A stretch of 64,000 nucleotides of DNA from NCBI GenBank assembly GCA_963718195.1, contig CAVQYQ010000003.1, positions 1-64,000 of the forward strand, given 5' to 3'. The notes below the pieces were generated by a model. The model did no database searches, was not told where the DNA came from, and saw only the letters and a program-made list of their open reading frames with translations. A program made the translations under genes and the position numbers. Origin of the DNA: MADRE3 sp963718195 (GTDB taxonomy: Bacteria > Desulfobacterota > Desulfobulbia > Desulfobulbales > Desulfocapsaceae). Below, in pieces: positions 42,917 through 53,300 of the stretch (positions are counted from its first letter, which is position 1; every line of letters begins with the position of its first letter).

Positions 42917-44833
42917 ATGGCACAGCATGCGACATACCTGGCTTATATACCTCTTCTGCCCCTGACCGGTGCGCTTGTTGTCGGATTGCTGCACCTGGCC
43001 ACCTGCAATAAAAAGAGACTGCCTGAAAAAATCTATGGGATACTTGGCTGTATAGGGCCGGTTCTTTCTTTTATTCTGGCGGTGAGAGTCTTTTTTAACC
43101 TCAAAGGTTTTCCGGCAGAAGAGCGTATCTTGACCCAGAAGCTTTTCACCTGGTTCTCTGTTGGCGATCTTGATGTATCGATGGGTTTTCTGGCTGACCC
43201 GCTGAGCTCCCTGATGCTCCTCTTCGTTACCCTGATAGGCTCACTGATTCATATCTATTCGATCGGGTATATGGCAGAAGATAAGAATTTTGGAAAGTTC
43301 TTTGCCTACATGAATCTCTTTCTCGGCAGCATGCTTATTCTTGTTCTTGGTGACGGACCGGTGGTCATGTTCGTTGGCTGGGAAGGTGTCGGGCTCTGCT
43401 CATATCTGCTCATCAGTTATTATAGCGAAGATCGCGACAATGTAATAGCCGGGAATAAGGCGTTTATTGTAAACAGGATCGGAGATCTTGGCTTTGTTTT
43501 AGGTATGTCCTTTTTATTTTGGGGGATCGGGGCTGATGGATTTGACTATCTCTCCCTGAAGGCCAATGCTCATAACCTGACACCTGCGCTTGGAATCATC
43601 GTCTGCCTGCTTCTGTTTGTTGGTGCCACAGGTAAATCAGCCCAGATTCCCCTGTATGTCTGGCTTCCCGATGCGATGGCTGGCCCGACACCTGTTTCTG
43701 CCCTGATCCATGCTGCGACTATGGTAACAGCCGGCGTCTACATGGTGGCCCGATTCAGTTTTGTTTACGCTCATGTTCCCCTTGCAGGCTCGGTCGTTGC
43801 CTGGGTTGGCATTATCACGGCGCTGCTCTCTGCCATCTTCGCCATGTTCCAGAAAGATATAAAGAAAATTCTGGCCTATTCGACGGTATCTCAACTTGGT
43901 TATATGTTTGCAGGCGTCGGCGTAGCAGCTTACTCTGCCGGTATCTTCCATGTCTTCACCCACGCCTTTTTCAAAGCGCTGCTTTTTCTCGGGGCAGGCT
44001 CCGTTATTTATGCTCTCCATCACCAGCAGGATATATGGAAAATGGGTGGCTTGAAGGATAAAATGCCGATTACCTATAAGACCATGCTGATTGGAGCACT
44101 GGCGCTGGCCGGGTGTCCACCGTTTTCAGGTTTTTTCAGTAAGGATGAAATACTGTATTCAGCGCTAGCCACGGGACATGTCGGTATCTGGATTGTCGGT
44201 GTTGTGGTTGCCGGAATGACTGCTTACTACACATTCAGGATGATATTTGTGGTTTTTCATGGTGTACCGCGTGATCGTGAGGCTCATGCACATGCCCATG
44301 AGTCGCCAAAGGTTATGACCATCCCCCTGATAATCCTGGCGGTTGGGGCGCTGTTTGCAGGATTTTTAAATCTGCCAGGGATTTTTGGAGGCGACCTCGA
44401 AGTGTCTCATTGGCTGGCTCCCAGTCTTGTTGAACATCACCCCCATACCTCATGGTTTGTAGAACTCCTGGCTATCCTTGTTTCAATTGGTGCCTTTGCA
44501 CTCGGGTTCAGGACAGCCTATCGTAAATTCGGCGACGGAGCCGAGGAACCCTCATATTCCGGATTCAAACAATTTGCTTATCGCAAGTTCTACGTCGATG
44601 AGATTTACCATGTGCTCATCGTACTGCCATATCGGCTTGTGGGAAAGGCGATCAGTATTTTTATTGAGCCCTTTGTTACCGATGGACCGGTCAAGGCGGC
44701 AACCTGGTTGTACAAGATGGCCGGTTTGGCATTCAAGATTGTCCAGGTAGGATTTGTGCGGGTTTATGCCATCTATATGGTAATTGGACTGAGTCTGATG
44801 AGCTTGTTGCTTGCCCAGTCATTGAATTTGTAA
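42917..44833 (+). CDS. nuoL: NADH-quinone oxidoreductase subunit L
   Basis: 638 residues from the ATG at 42917. Antiporter-like subunit with the long lateral helix at the C-terminus. GWEGVGLCSYLLISYY (channel Glu), HAATMVTAGVYMVAR and KDIKKILAYSTVSQLGYM (channel Lys) are intact. It pumps protons at the distal end of the membrane arm. Confidence 0.93.
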   Translation: MAQHATYLAYIPLLPLTGALVVGLLHLATCNKKRLPEKIYGILGCIGPVLSFILAVRVFFNLKGFPAEERILTQKLFTWFSVGDLDVSMGFLADPLSSLMLLFVTLIGSLIHIYSIGYMAEDKNFGKFFAYMNLFLGSMLILVLGDGPVVMFVGWEGVGLCSYLLISYYSEDRDNVIAGNKAFIVNRIGDLGFVLGMSFLFWGIGADGFDYLSLKANAHNLTPALGIIVCLLLFVGATGKSAQIPLYVWLPDAMAGPTPVSALIHAATMVTAGVYMVARFSFVYAHVPLAGSVVAWVGIITALLSAIFAMFQKDIKKILAYSTVSQLGYMFAGVGVAAYSAGIFHVFTHAFFKALLFLGAGSVIYALHHQQDIWKMGGLKDKMPITYKTMLIGALALAGCPPFSGFFSKDEILYSALATGHVGIWIVGVVVAGMTAYYTFRMIFVVFHGVPRDREAHAHAHESPKVMTIPLIILAVGALFAGFLNLPGIFGGDLEVSHWLAPSLVEHHPHTSWFVELLAILVSIGAFALGFRTAYRKFGDGAEEPSYSGFKQFAYRKFYVDEIYHVLIVLPYRLVGKAISIFIEPFVTDGPVKAATWLYKMAGLAFKIVQVGFVRVYAIYMVIGLSLMSLLLAQSLNL

Positions 44834-44843
44834 AGGAGTTATA

Positions 44844-46379
44844 ATGCTTGACAATATCCTTTCTATTATGATTTTTGTCCCCATTCTGGTGGGGTTCGGA
44901 CTCTTGCTCGCCCCTGTTGGCAAAGATGCTGCCAGGGCTGCGGGGCTGGTTGTCTCGATGATCGTGGTGCTGCTGAGCCTGAAGCTGTTTGTTTCTTTCA
45001 GCGGTGCCAGCGGAGCATTTGAGTTTACCCAGGTAATCCCTGTGATTGATTCGCTCGGGATAAGCTACAGCCTTGGTATTGACGGCATTAGTCTGCTCAT
45101 CCTGATGGCTGCGGCTGCACTGTTTCCGATGGTGTATCTGCTATTTACCACAAAGGAGAAAGGATATTACAGTAACCTTCTCATTGTGCAGGGTGCCATG
45201 ATCGGTGCCATCTGTGCAAGCGACATGGTCCTGTTCTATATCTTCTGGGAAGTTATGCTGCTGCCTGTCTTTTTCATGATTGGCTTCTACGGCGGACCGA
45301 ACAGAATGAAGGCGACATTAAAAATCACCATCTACACGATTGCCGGTTCACTGTTAATGCTTGCCTCGATTGCCTATCTTGGTGTCGCCTATCACGCCCA
45401 GGCCGGTGAGTGGAGTTTTGACATGGCAAAACTGACTCAGATGTCGCTTTCCGGTAATACTGCGACCCTCGCCTTTATCGGGTTTATGATCGCTTTTGCC
45501 ATCAAGATCCCTCTGTTCCCCTTTCATACCTGGTTACCCGATGCCTATACCGAGGCCCCGACCGGAACGACTTTTGTTCTTTCCGCAATTATGGCCAAAA
45601 TCGGTATCTATGCTGCCATCAGGTTCGTTGTTCCCGTGTTTGATGAGGGGATGGCTAATTATGCATTGATTATTGCCTATGCCGCGGTCATCGGTATGAT
45701 CTATTGCGGCATAACAGCTCTTGCCCAGAAAGATTTTAAACGGATGCTTGCTTTTTCTTCTGCCTCCCACATGGGCGTTATCGCTCTTGGCATCTTCTGC
45801 ATGAATGTGCAGGCTCTGACCGGGACCCTGTATCAGGTGATCGCCCATGCCACCAGTACCGGAGTCCTGTTTCTGCTGCTTGGAATTATTGAAGAGCGCA
45901 TGGAAACCAGAAATATCGAGGACCTTGGCGGTGTAGCCTATAAAGCACCGGTATTTGCTTTTTTCTTTGCCGTCGCCATGCTCGCCTCTGTCGGTTTGCC
46001 GGGAACCAGCGGTTTTATCGGTGAGTTTTTAATCATTCTGGGAGCGGTCAAATTTAATGTTACGATCGCCGTTCTCGCGGGTACAACCCTGATTGTCGGG
46101 GTTTGTTATATGCTCTGGATGTTTCAGCGGGTCTTTTTTGAGAAAAGCAATCGAAAGACCGAATCATTCAAGGATCTGACGCTGATAGAAACCCTAACGC
46201 TTCTGCCCATTATCATTCTCATTATCTTTATGGGAATTTTTCCACAACCGTTCATCAAGAAAATTGTACCTGCTGCGCAGCAGCAGATTGCGAAACAACA
46301 GCTGGCTCCAGTCAGCACGGTATTGCAGCTTGCAGACAGCAGTTCGTCGGTATTTTCATATAACCAGGAAAAGGATTGA
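44844..46379 (+). CDS. nuoM: NADH-quinone oxidoreductase subunit M
   Basis: 511 residues, fourteen helices. FYIFWEVMLLPVFFMIG carries the channel Glu and KDFKRMLAFSSASHMG the channel Lys; FHTWLPDAYTEAPT is another family block. It follows nuoL by 10 bp with a good AAAGGAG site. Confidence 0.93.
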   Translation: MLDNILSIMIFVPILVGFGLLLAPVGKDAARAAGLVVSMIVVLLSLKLFVSFSGASGAFEFTQVIPVIDSLGISYSLGIDGISLLILMAAAALFPMVYLLFTTKEKGYYSNLLIVQGAMIGAICASDMVLFYIFWEVMLLPVFFMIGFYGGPNRMKATLKITIYTIAGSLLMLASIAYLGVAYHAQAGEWSFDMAKLTQMSLSGNTATLAFIGFMIAFAIKIPLFPFHTWLPDAYTEAPTGTTFVLSAIMAKIGIYAAIRFVVPVFDEGMANYALIIAYAAVIGMIYCGITALAQKDFKRMLAFSSASHMGVIALGIFCMNVQALTGTLYQVIAHATSTGVLFLLLGIIEERMETRNIEDLGGVAYKAPVFAFFFAVAMLASVGLPGTSGFIGEFLIILGAVKFNVTIAVLAGTTLIVGVCYMLWMFQRVFFEKSNRKTESFKDLTLIETLTLLPIIILIIFMGIFPQPFIKKIVPAAQQQIAKQQLAPVSTVLQLADSSSSVFSYNQEKD

Positions 46380-46395
46380 TCTCGGGTGACCTATT

Positions 46396-47808
46396 ATGCA
46401 TGATTTAATGGTGATACTTCCACTCATTATTGTTGGTGCAGGGGCACTCCTGCTGATGTTGCTGGCATCTTTTCAGAGTCTTTCGAAAGAATCAATGTCT
46501 ATTCTGACGATGGGGATCTTCGGATTTGCCTTTTTCGTGCAGCTGGCAGTTTCCAACAGCAATGACATCACTCCATTTAATGATATTTTTAACGGAATGA
46601 TGGTAGCCAACACCTTCACCAAGGTTGCCGGTTTGATCGTCCTGGCCTGTGGTTTTTTCTCGACGATGATGGCGCAGACCTACTTTACTCAGAATAAAGG
46701 GTTCGTCCTCGAGTTTTACTGTCTTATGCTGTTTGCCGTCTGCGGTATGCTCCTGCTGACACTGGCTGCTGAACTCATCACGATCTTCATCTCAATTGAA
46801 ATCATGTCGCTGGCCATTTATACCCTGGTTGGCTATGACAGGAAAAGTGTTATCCGCTCGGAAGCGGTATTAAAATATCTGATGCTCGGGGCGTTTGCGG
46901 GAGCATTTTTCGTAATGGGCACAGCCTTTATCTTTGCAGGAGCGAAAAGCACCACGTTCGGCGCAATTGCCAGGGTTATTGCAGATAACGGGTTTTTCAG
47001 CAGTCCAACGCTTGTGGTCGGTGCGTTCCTGATTCTTGTCGCTCTTCTGTTCAAGGTGGCGGCTTTTCCGTTTCACGCCTGGGTCATTGATGTCTATGAG
47101 GGCGCGCCCCTGCCCATAACCGGCTTTATGGCGACAGCGGTAAAGACATCAGTCTTTGCCGTTCTGGTAAATTTTCTGGTGATGAACAGCGAATTGAGAG
47201 ATTCGTGGATAACCTTTCTCTTCTATATCTCGGTCATCACCATGCTTGCCGGCAATCTGATTGCCATCGGCCAGGATAACCTCAAACGCATGCTGGCAGC
47301 GTCAGGTATCGTGCATACCGGATACCTTATCATTGCCGTTGCGGCGGTAAACACAAATGAGTTTTCCGGTGGGGCGGTACTTTTTTATCTTGCTGCCTAT
47401 GCCGCCTCCACCCTTGGGCTGTTTGCGGCACTCTCATACCTGGGAGGTAAAGAGGAGCAGAGGGTTTCTTTTGATGATTTTAAAGGTCTTGCCAAGGTCC
47501 GACCATACTCTGCTGCAGCAATCTCAATTTTCCTGCTGTCGATGGCTGGAATTCCACCAACAGCAGGTTTCATGGGTAAGTTCTACGTCATTACCTCGGC
47601 AATCCAGGCAGATCTCGTTTTCCTGGCTGTCTTTGGAATCCTCAGCAGTATCCTCTCCATGTGGTATTACCTGAGACTCATTATCGTGATGTACTTCAGG
47701 GAGCCGGAGGATCAGTTCGAAATAGCAGAAATGACCTTTGCGCCAATCGGCACGATTATTCTCGCTTTTTCGGTATTTGCCTTGAGCTTTTTCCCCGTTG
47801 TCCTGTAG
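46396..47808 (+). CDS. nuoN: NADH-quinone oxidoreductase subunit N
   Basis: 470 residues. The third antiporter-like subunit, with SIEIMSLAIYTLVGYDR, FHAWVIDVYEGAPLPITGF and DNLKRMLAASGIVHTGY. It closes the canonical nuo order, followed 65 bp later by the CBS-domain gene on the same strand. Confidence 0.92.
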   Translation: MHDLMVILPLIIVGAGALLLMLLASFQSLSKESMSILTMGIFGFAFFVQLAVSNSNDITPFNDIFNGMMVANTFTKVAGLIVLACGFFSTMMAQTYFTQNKGFVLEFYCLMLFAVCGMLLLTLAAELITIFISIEIMSLAIYTLVGYDRKSVIRSEAVLKYLMLGAFAGAFFVMGTAFIFAGAKSTTFGAIARVIADNGFFSSPTLVVGAFLILVALLFKVAAFPFHAWVIDVYEGAPLPITGFMATAVKTSVFAVLVNFLVMNSELRDSWITFLFYISVITMLAGNLIAIGQDNLKRMLAASGIVHTGYLIIAVAAVNTNEFSGGAVLFYLAAYAASTLGLFAALSYLGGKEEQRVSFDDFKGLAKVRPYSAAAISIFLLSMAGIPPTAGFMGKFYVITSAIQADLVFLAVFGILSSILSMWYYLRLIIVMYFREPEDQFEIAEMTFAPIGTIILAFSVFALSFFPVVL

Positions 47809-47873
47809 GTGATTTTTGCAAATATCGACCTTAAGAGGGTAGTTGATTACATAATGAAAGAGGAGTCTTGAGG

Positions 47874-48314
47874 ATGAAGGCAAAAGATATTCTTGCGGAA
47901 AAAGGGACACGGGTTGTCACCATTCACAAGGACAACCTGCTGGTCGACGTAATGTCGCTTTTTTTCGCCAACCGCATCGGTTCACTCGTTGTCGTTGATA
48001 ATAACGATAAAATCCTTGGAATTGTTGCCCCCAATGATGTGCTGAAAGCGGTTCACAGTAATCCGGATATTGTTGCCGTGATGACCGTGAGTGAGGTGAT
48101 GACCGAAGATGTTATTGCCGGCACACCCGAAGACGATGTTGACCAGCTGATGGCAATAATGACAAGGAACAGGATCAGGCATATACCGATTATCGAACAG
48201 GGAACGCTTGCCGGTCTGGTATCAATCGGGGATGCCGTTAAAGCATTGCTGACCGTGCAGGACGTCGAGATTCGTTACCTGAAGGAATTTATTGAAGGAA
48301 AATACCCTGCATAG
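47874..48314 (+). CDS. Two-CBS-domain protein at the end of the nuo operon
   Basis: 146 residues from the ATG at 47874, with AGAGGAG upstream. Two CBS motifs in tandem: MKAKDILAEKG...LVVVDNNDKILGIVAPNDVL, then VSEVMTEDVIAG...HIPIIEQGTLAGLVSIGDAV. CBS pairs bind adenine nucleotides and regulate partner proteins. The position directly after nuoN, without an evident terminator between, suggests that it senses ATP, AMP or NAD(H) in connection with complex I; this is inference. Stand-alone CBS pairs are common and mostly uncharacterised. Confidence 0.82.
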   Translation: MKAKDILAEKGTRVVTIHKDNLLVDVMSLFFANRIGSLVVVDNNDKILGIVAPNDVLKAVHSNPDIVAVMTVSEVMTEDVIAGTPEDDVDQLMAIMTRNRIRHIPIIEQGTLAGLVSIGDAVKALLTVQDVEIRYLKEFIEGKYPA

Positions 48315-48353
48315 GATAAGAAGAGCAGGCAGAATCACCTGTTGGTAATGGTG

Positions 48354-48378
48354 CTGTCGTTTTAACGAAAGACGACAG
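48354..48378 (+). terminator. Short hairpin after the CBS gene
   Basis: CTGTCGT (48354-48360) pairs with ACGACAG (48372-48378) around an 11-nt loop. It lies between the convergent CBS and PepSY-type genes. No strong T run follows, so this is a weak candidate. Confidence 0.35.
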
Positions 48379-48398
48379 TCATGTATTCTGCTTATTGC

Positions 48399-48953
48399 TC
48401 AAGAGTAGAGCCAGAGAAAAAAGAGGGGGATGAGCAGACCTGTCCCGGTCAACCACATTCCTCTTCCGGTAATCCCCTTTTTGCCTCTCAATACGAAGAG
48501 TCCGGTCATGGCCAGTAGTCCAAGGGCGAGTGCATAGAGATCTGCAAACCATGTCCACCATTTCTTTGCGTGATTCAGGTGAAGGAAGTTTGCCTGGTAA
48601 AGAATTGCCCGTTTATTCGATTTTTCCTGGAAGACCAGCCCATCATTAATAGTGACAGTGATGTTGTTATCGACCACAAAAATCTTCAGTGTCGTGTCGT
48701 CAACCCGGAAGATGCTTTTCAGAGGTGCCGTTTCACCGAGTTGATCCAAGACTGTCAGGGCAAGTGCATTGTTGTTGGCACTATCAACACCTGAAAGATT
48801 AACCTGACTGCTCAGACGTTCAATTCTGTAGGTGGGATTCCAGTCCTGTATGTGATTGACCGCAACCCCTGATACAACATAGATGATGGTAAGGCCAAAA
48901 CAAAGATAGCCAAGGTCACGATGAATAATATTATTCCACTTTCGCCACTTCAT
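48399..48953 (-). CDS. PepSY-associated membrane protein
   Basis: 184 residues. N-terminal MKWRKWNNIIHRDLGYLCFGLTIIYVVSGVAVN gives the first helix with the histidine typical of PepSY-TM proteins; a beta-rich extracytoplasmic domain follows, then FLHLNHAKKWWTWFADLYALALGLLAMTG and a final helix. Such proteins are linked to iron or redox processes at the inner membrane (ferric-reductase-like). It begins 16 bp after the DUF4920 gene, probably the same transcript. Confidence 0.72.
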   Translation of the reverse strand: MKWRKWNNIIHRDLGYLCFGLTIIYVVSGVAVNHIQDWNPTYRIERLSSQVNLSGVDSANNNALALTVLDQLGETAPLKSIFRVDDTTLKIFVVDNNITVTINDGLVFQEKSNKRAILYQANFLHLNHAKKWWTWFADLYALALGLLAMTGLFVLRGKKGITGRGMWLTGTGLLIPLFFLWLYS

Positions 48954-48969
48954 GGGTCAGTGTACGCTT

Positions 48970-49434
48970 TTATTCGGTTATTTCTGCGCCGAGTCCGATA
49001 AGCCGAATCATTCGTTCATCTTTCACGGTGGATGGGTCGAACGGCTGTCCTTTTTCTTCAGCCAGGTGCTGCAGGTATTGAGTCATCTCTTTTTTTGAGA
49101 GCTTCAACTCTTCAACAATCCCTTCAACGACAGCCATTCTTCCCGCAGCACTCATCGGAAAGACGATTTCACCATCGGTAACCTTCACCTGGATCTTCTC
49201 TCCCTGGCGATCTCCGGCAACATAGACCCAGCATCCCCGCTTGGCACAAACTTCAAGGATTATTCCCTCGACCCTCACTGTCTTGCCGATATAGGTATCG
49301 GGATTATCGAGAATTGCAGAGACAGCGGTCTTCTCCTGGACATGAACACCCTTGCCGTATGTTTTGGCTGCTGCATGGGCAGCAGGTACCGCGAGTATAA
49401 AAAGTAGGAAGAACAAAAGAGTTCGTTTCATCAT
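48970..49434 (-). CDS. DUF4920-family secreted protein
   Basis: 154 residues; signal peptide MMKRTLLFFLLFILAVPAAHA. The mature part is an OB-fold-like beta domain with VRVEGIILEVCAKRGCWVYVAGD, whose CxxxGCW pattern is conserved in DUF4920 and may bind metal or form a disulfide. The function is unknown. It is paired with the PepSY-type gene downstream, suggesting a joint envelope role. Confidence 0.75.
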   Translation of the reverse strand: MMKRTLLFFLLFILAVPAAHAAAKTYGKGVHVQEKTAVSAILDNPDTYIGKTVRVEGIILEVCAKRGCWVYVAGDRQGEKIQVKVTDGEIVFPMSAAGRMAVVEGIVEELKLSKKEMTQYLQHLAEEKGQPFDPSTVKDERMIRLIGLGAEITE

Positions 49435-49670
49435 TTTCTCCTGAATATCTGGTAGTTTAATACTGTATAAAAATTATATGATTTTACAACGAAGACGTTA
49501 TACCACAATGTTCTATTGAAGGCGAGTAGATAATAAATAGTTTGAAGGTGAACTGTTCCGGAACCGGAAGAAGTGTCTTGCTATCGAACCAGGCAGCTGA
49601 CCCAGAGGCGAGCTTTTCCAGGAGCATGAAGGCTCTTTTTTGGGAATCGAACCAACAGCGATTTCCATTG

Positions 49671-49724
49671 AGCCATTTGCAAATCGCAGAGACTGAATGA
49701 AAATCGATCATTTTGCAAAAGGCA
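49671..49724. repeat. Dispersed inverted-repeat element, deleted copy 4 (54 bp)
   Basis: GAGCCATTTGCAAA at the left and ATTTTGCAAAAGGC at the right match the ends of copies 1-3, with GAATGAAAATC inside like the GAACGAAAATC of the full copies. The middle of about 85 bp is gone. It lies directly after the stop of the lysine-rich gene. The rest of 49435-49729 holds no gene. Confidence 0.7.
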
Positions 49725-49729
49725 TTCTG

Positions 49730-50158
49730 TTACTTTTTCTTTTTTTTATCTTTCTTCTTTTTCGCCTTTTTCTTTTTAGAACCAGAACCGTCTTTCTGCT
49801 CTTTTTTTCGCTTCTCTTTTTTGCTTTTCTTTTTCTTCTTTTTGGCTTTCTTTGATTTCCCGCCAGCACTTTTTAGTTTTTTGGGTTTCTGTTCTTGTTT
49901 TACGCCCTGCTTATCATCAACAGGGGGTGGTGGAAAAACAGCCAGGCCGATTTTGCGGTATCTGTTAAGAATATATCTGACCTGGCCGATGCTCAGTCCT
50001 GACTTCATGCCGGCTTCCCGGTGTGTCAAGCCACTGTCAACCATCAGCAATGCTTTGGCACGCTGGCTGTGAAGAGCGCTGTCCGACTGGGCGACCCTGC
50101 CGCATTCTGTACGTTCCGATTCTGAGAGAAAAGAAGGGGTAGGTTGTTCGTTTGCCAT
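49730..50158 (-). CDS. HTH protein with polylysine C-terminal tail
   Basis: 142 residues from the ATG at 50158, which follows AAGGAGG. Residues 20-75 form a homeodomain-like helix-turn-helix of transposase/regulator type (ALLMVDSGLTHREAGMKSGL, SIGQVRYILNRYRKIG). After PPPP the last 55 or so residues are mostly Lys with Ser, Ala, Glu and Asp, a tail like those of bacterial histone-like proteins. It probably binds DNA through both parts. The tail is encoded by AAA/AAG runs; slippage there could vary its length. The opposite strand frame rich in Phe is its shadow. Confidence 0.65.
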   Translation of the reverse strand: MANEQPTPSFLSESERTECGRVAQSDSALHSQRAKALLMVDSGLTHREAGMKSGLSIGQVRYILNRYRKIGLAVFPPPPVDDKQGVKQEQKPKKLKSAGGKSKKAKKKKKKSKKEKRKKEQKDGSGSKKKKAKKKKDKKKKK

Positions 50159-50323
50159 GTCGGCCTCCTTGGGGGCAGTGGGTTTTAGAAGCAATATCGA
50201 TTCAATCAGAATACCATGAAAACGGAAAAAGGCAAATCACCCAGACTCCACTTTCATGCGGACATTTTTTTCGTTTAATGCTAGTCTTGCAGCCAATGCG
50301 CACCAAGGACTGACTGTTTGCCG

Positions 50324-50337
50324 CACTGGTGTCTGAT
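50324..50337. repeat. Solo half-copy of the 20401 palindrome
   Basis: CACTGGTGTCTGATA-type sequence identical over 14 bases (ACTGGTGTCTGATA core) to one arm of the 44-bp palindrome at 20401-20444, 55 bp before purL. The second arm is missing here. Confidence 0.5.
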
Positions 50338-50391
50338 AAACCACCTAAGTAATTACTATTTAACTGTATAATTCAAATAGAGAGTTAAGAT

Positions 50392-53300
50392 ATGAAAGCA
50401 GTCGTTTCACAATTGTACCGGCGTGCTGATGAGAAAAGCGAGTTTTGCTTCAATATTGAATCCTCACGTGCATTGACCCAGGCCGAACACGATTGTTTGC
50501 GACTCATCCTGGCAGATGGGTTCCTGATCAACAGCGTGACACCAGCACCGGTTATCACTGGTGAACGTGTTGTAGAGGTGGGGCCGCGGCTAAATTTTGC
50601 CACGGCCTGGTCATCTAATATGGTATCGATTTGCCAGGCAACGGGACTTGCATGTATCACCAGGGTCGAGCGTTCCAGGCGATATCGTGTCCCCGATGAT
50701 GAAAATATACAATCGTTTGTTGACGCCCACCATGATCGAATGACAGAGTGTCAGTATCTGAAGAGTCTGGAAAGTTTTGAAACCGGGGTTGAACCAGAGT
50801 CTGTATATGAAGTTGACCTGATCTCGGGGGGCCCCGATACGCTTTCGGAGATTCCGGGAATCTCCATGGATGAGTGGGATCGTAACTTTTACTACGACTA
50901 TTTTGTCAAGAAACATAACCGTAACCCGACCATTGTTGAGATCATGGACCTTAACAATGCCAACTCTGAGCACTCCCGGCATGGCTTTTTTAAAGGCAGG
51001 CAGATTATAGATGGTGCTGAACAGGAGAACACGCTGTTTGGCCTGGTGTCAGATACGCTCGAAGCTCATCCAGACGGTTCAATCATCGCATTTAAAGATA
51101 ACTCAAGTGCAATTCAAGGATACACTATTCAGACCATTGTTCCGCAAGTGCCTGGCAAACCATCGCCGTTTACCACGGTTCAGGCCACCTATCATCCGTT
51201 GCTCACCGTTGAAACCCATAATTTTCCAACGGGAGTCGCACCTTTTCCGGGAGCCGAGACCGGGACCGGCGGTCGGATCCGTGACGTGCTGGGAACCGGC
51301 CGGGGTGCCTTTGTTATTACCGGTACTGCCGGTTATTGTGTGGGTAACCTCAATATTCCCGGCTATCCGCTGAAATGGGAAGGGGATAGCTCCCAGCCGG
51401 ATAATTTAGCGACCCCGCTTGAGATTGAGATTGAGGCCAGTAATGGCGCATCCGATTATGGCAACAAGTTTGGTGAACCCCTGATCCAGGGATTTACGCG
51501 TTCTTTCGATATGCGGCTGGCGAGCGGTGAACGTTGGGCATATCTGAAACCGATCATGTTTACCGGTGGTCTCGGGCAGATTGATGATCGCTTGACCGAG
51601 AAGAAGCTGGAAGAAAAAGGGATGCTCATTATCCAGGTGGGGGGGCCTGCCTACCGTGTTGGATTCGGCGGTGGTGCTGCTTCCAGCATGCTCCAGGGTG
51701 AGAACGCTTCAGATCTTGACTTTGATGCTGTCCAGCGCGGTGACGCTGAAATGGAGCAGAAAATGAACCGGGTCGTCAGGGCCTGCAACGAGATGGGTGC
51801 TCGAAGCCTGGTCGAGGTAATTCATGATCAGGGTGCAGGTGGGCCTGCCAATGTCCTAAAAGAACTGGTTGAGCGCTCTGGGGGGAGAGTAGAGATTCGT
51901 AATATACGTGTGGGTGATCCGACCATGTCGGTGTTGGAGATTTATGTGGCGGAATACCAGGAGCGTGCCGGGTTTTTGATTAATCCGGAAAATATCGAGG
52001 AGTTCAAACAGATCTGCCGGCGGGAAAAAGTAGGTTGCGAGGTACTCGGAGAAGTGACCGGTGACCTGCGCTTTGTTGTCCATGACCAACTGGATGATAC
52101 GACACCGGTAGACATTGAAATTGACACGCTTCTTGGCAGCATACCACAGAAGACATTTGCAGATTCGCGAAGAAAGGCACCGCTGAAACCATTGGAGTTG
52201 CCTGTTGGACTGAGTGTTAAAGATGGTCTGTATGATGTGCTGCGTCTTGTTTCTGTGGGCTCAAAGCGGTTTCTCACCAATAAGGTGGACCGGGCGGTAA
52301 CCGGTTTAATTGCCCAGCAGCAGTGTTGCGGAGCGCTGCAGTTGACCGTCGCAGATGTGGCGGTTGCAGCCCAGAGTCACTTTGGGGTGACCGGCATGGC
52401 AACAGCAATTGGTGAGCAATCAATAAAGATGCTCGTCGATCCCGCTGCCGGAGCACGAATGGCAGTCGGTGAGGCCGTTACCAACCTGTGTGGTGCCGCG
52501 GTGGAAGCGTTGGAGCGGGTCAAGTGTTCGGCCAACTGGATGTGGGCGCCCAAGCTGCCGGGAGAGGGCGCGGCAATTCGTGATGCCGCCCTTGCCATGC
52601 GGGATGTGATGGTGAAACTTGGTATTGCTGTAGATGGCGGGAAAGACAGTCTTTCCATGGCAACAATGGTTAATGATGAAACAATTAAATCACCGCGTGA
52701 GCTGGTTATTTCTCTTTACGCGGCGATGCCGGATATCACCAAAAAAATCACCCCGGACATCAAGGATCCTGAATCAGAATTGCTCTTCATTGATCTGTCC
52801 GGTGATAGAAACCGTCTGGGCGGGTCAGCACTTGCGCAGGTGCATTGTCAGATCGGAGATTGTCCTGCCGATATGAATGACCCCGCTCTTGTCAGGCGTG
52901 GATTTGTGGCAATTCAGGAGCTTATTCGTAAAGGTATGATCCGCGCAGGGCATGACCGTTCGGATGGCGGTCTGGTGACAACCCTGCTCGAGATGGCATT
53001 CAGCGGAAATTGTGGTCTCACCATTAACCTGAAGGGTACGGTGTCAGTGCTAGAAAAGCTTTTTTCAGAGGAGCTTGGCTATGTTGTTGAATGCTCTTCT
53101 GAGAACATGGAAGCGGTGATGTCACTTCTCTCTTCAGTGGATGTTCCGGTTGTCAGGATTGGTTCCGGCTCACTCGAACACCGGGTCTTGATCACCTACA
53201 ATGACGAGGTGGTTCTTGATGAATCGATGGTCGTTCTGCGTCAATGGTGGGAGGAAACGAGTTATCAGCTCGAGCGACTGCAGGTTAATACAATTTGTGC

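Noticed and set aside
49713..50072. Phe-rich 119-residue plus-strand frame
   Set aside because: It is the antisense of the polylysine gene (Lys codons read as Phe); no start signal.
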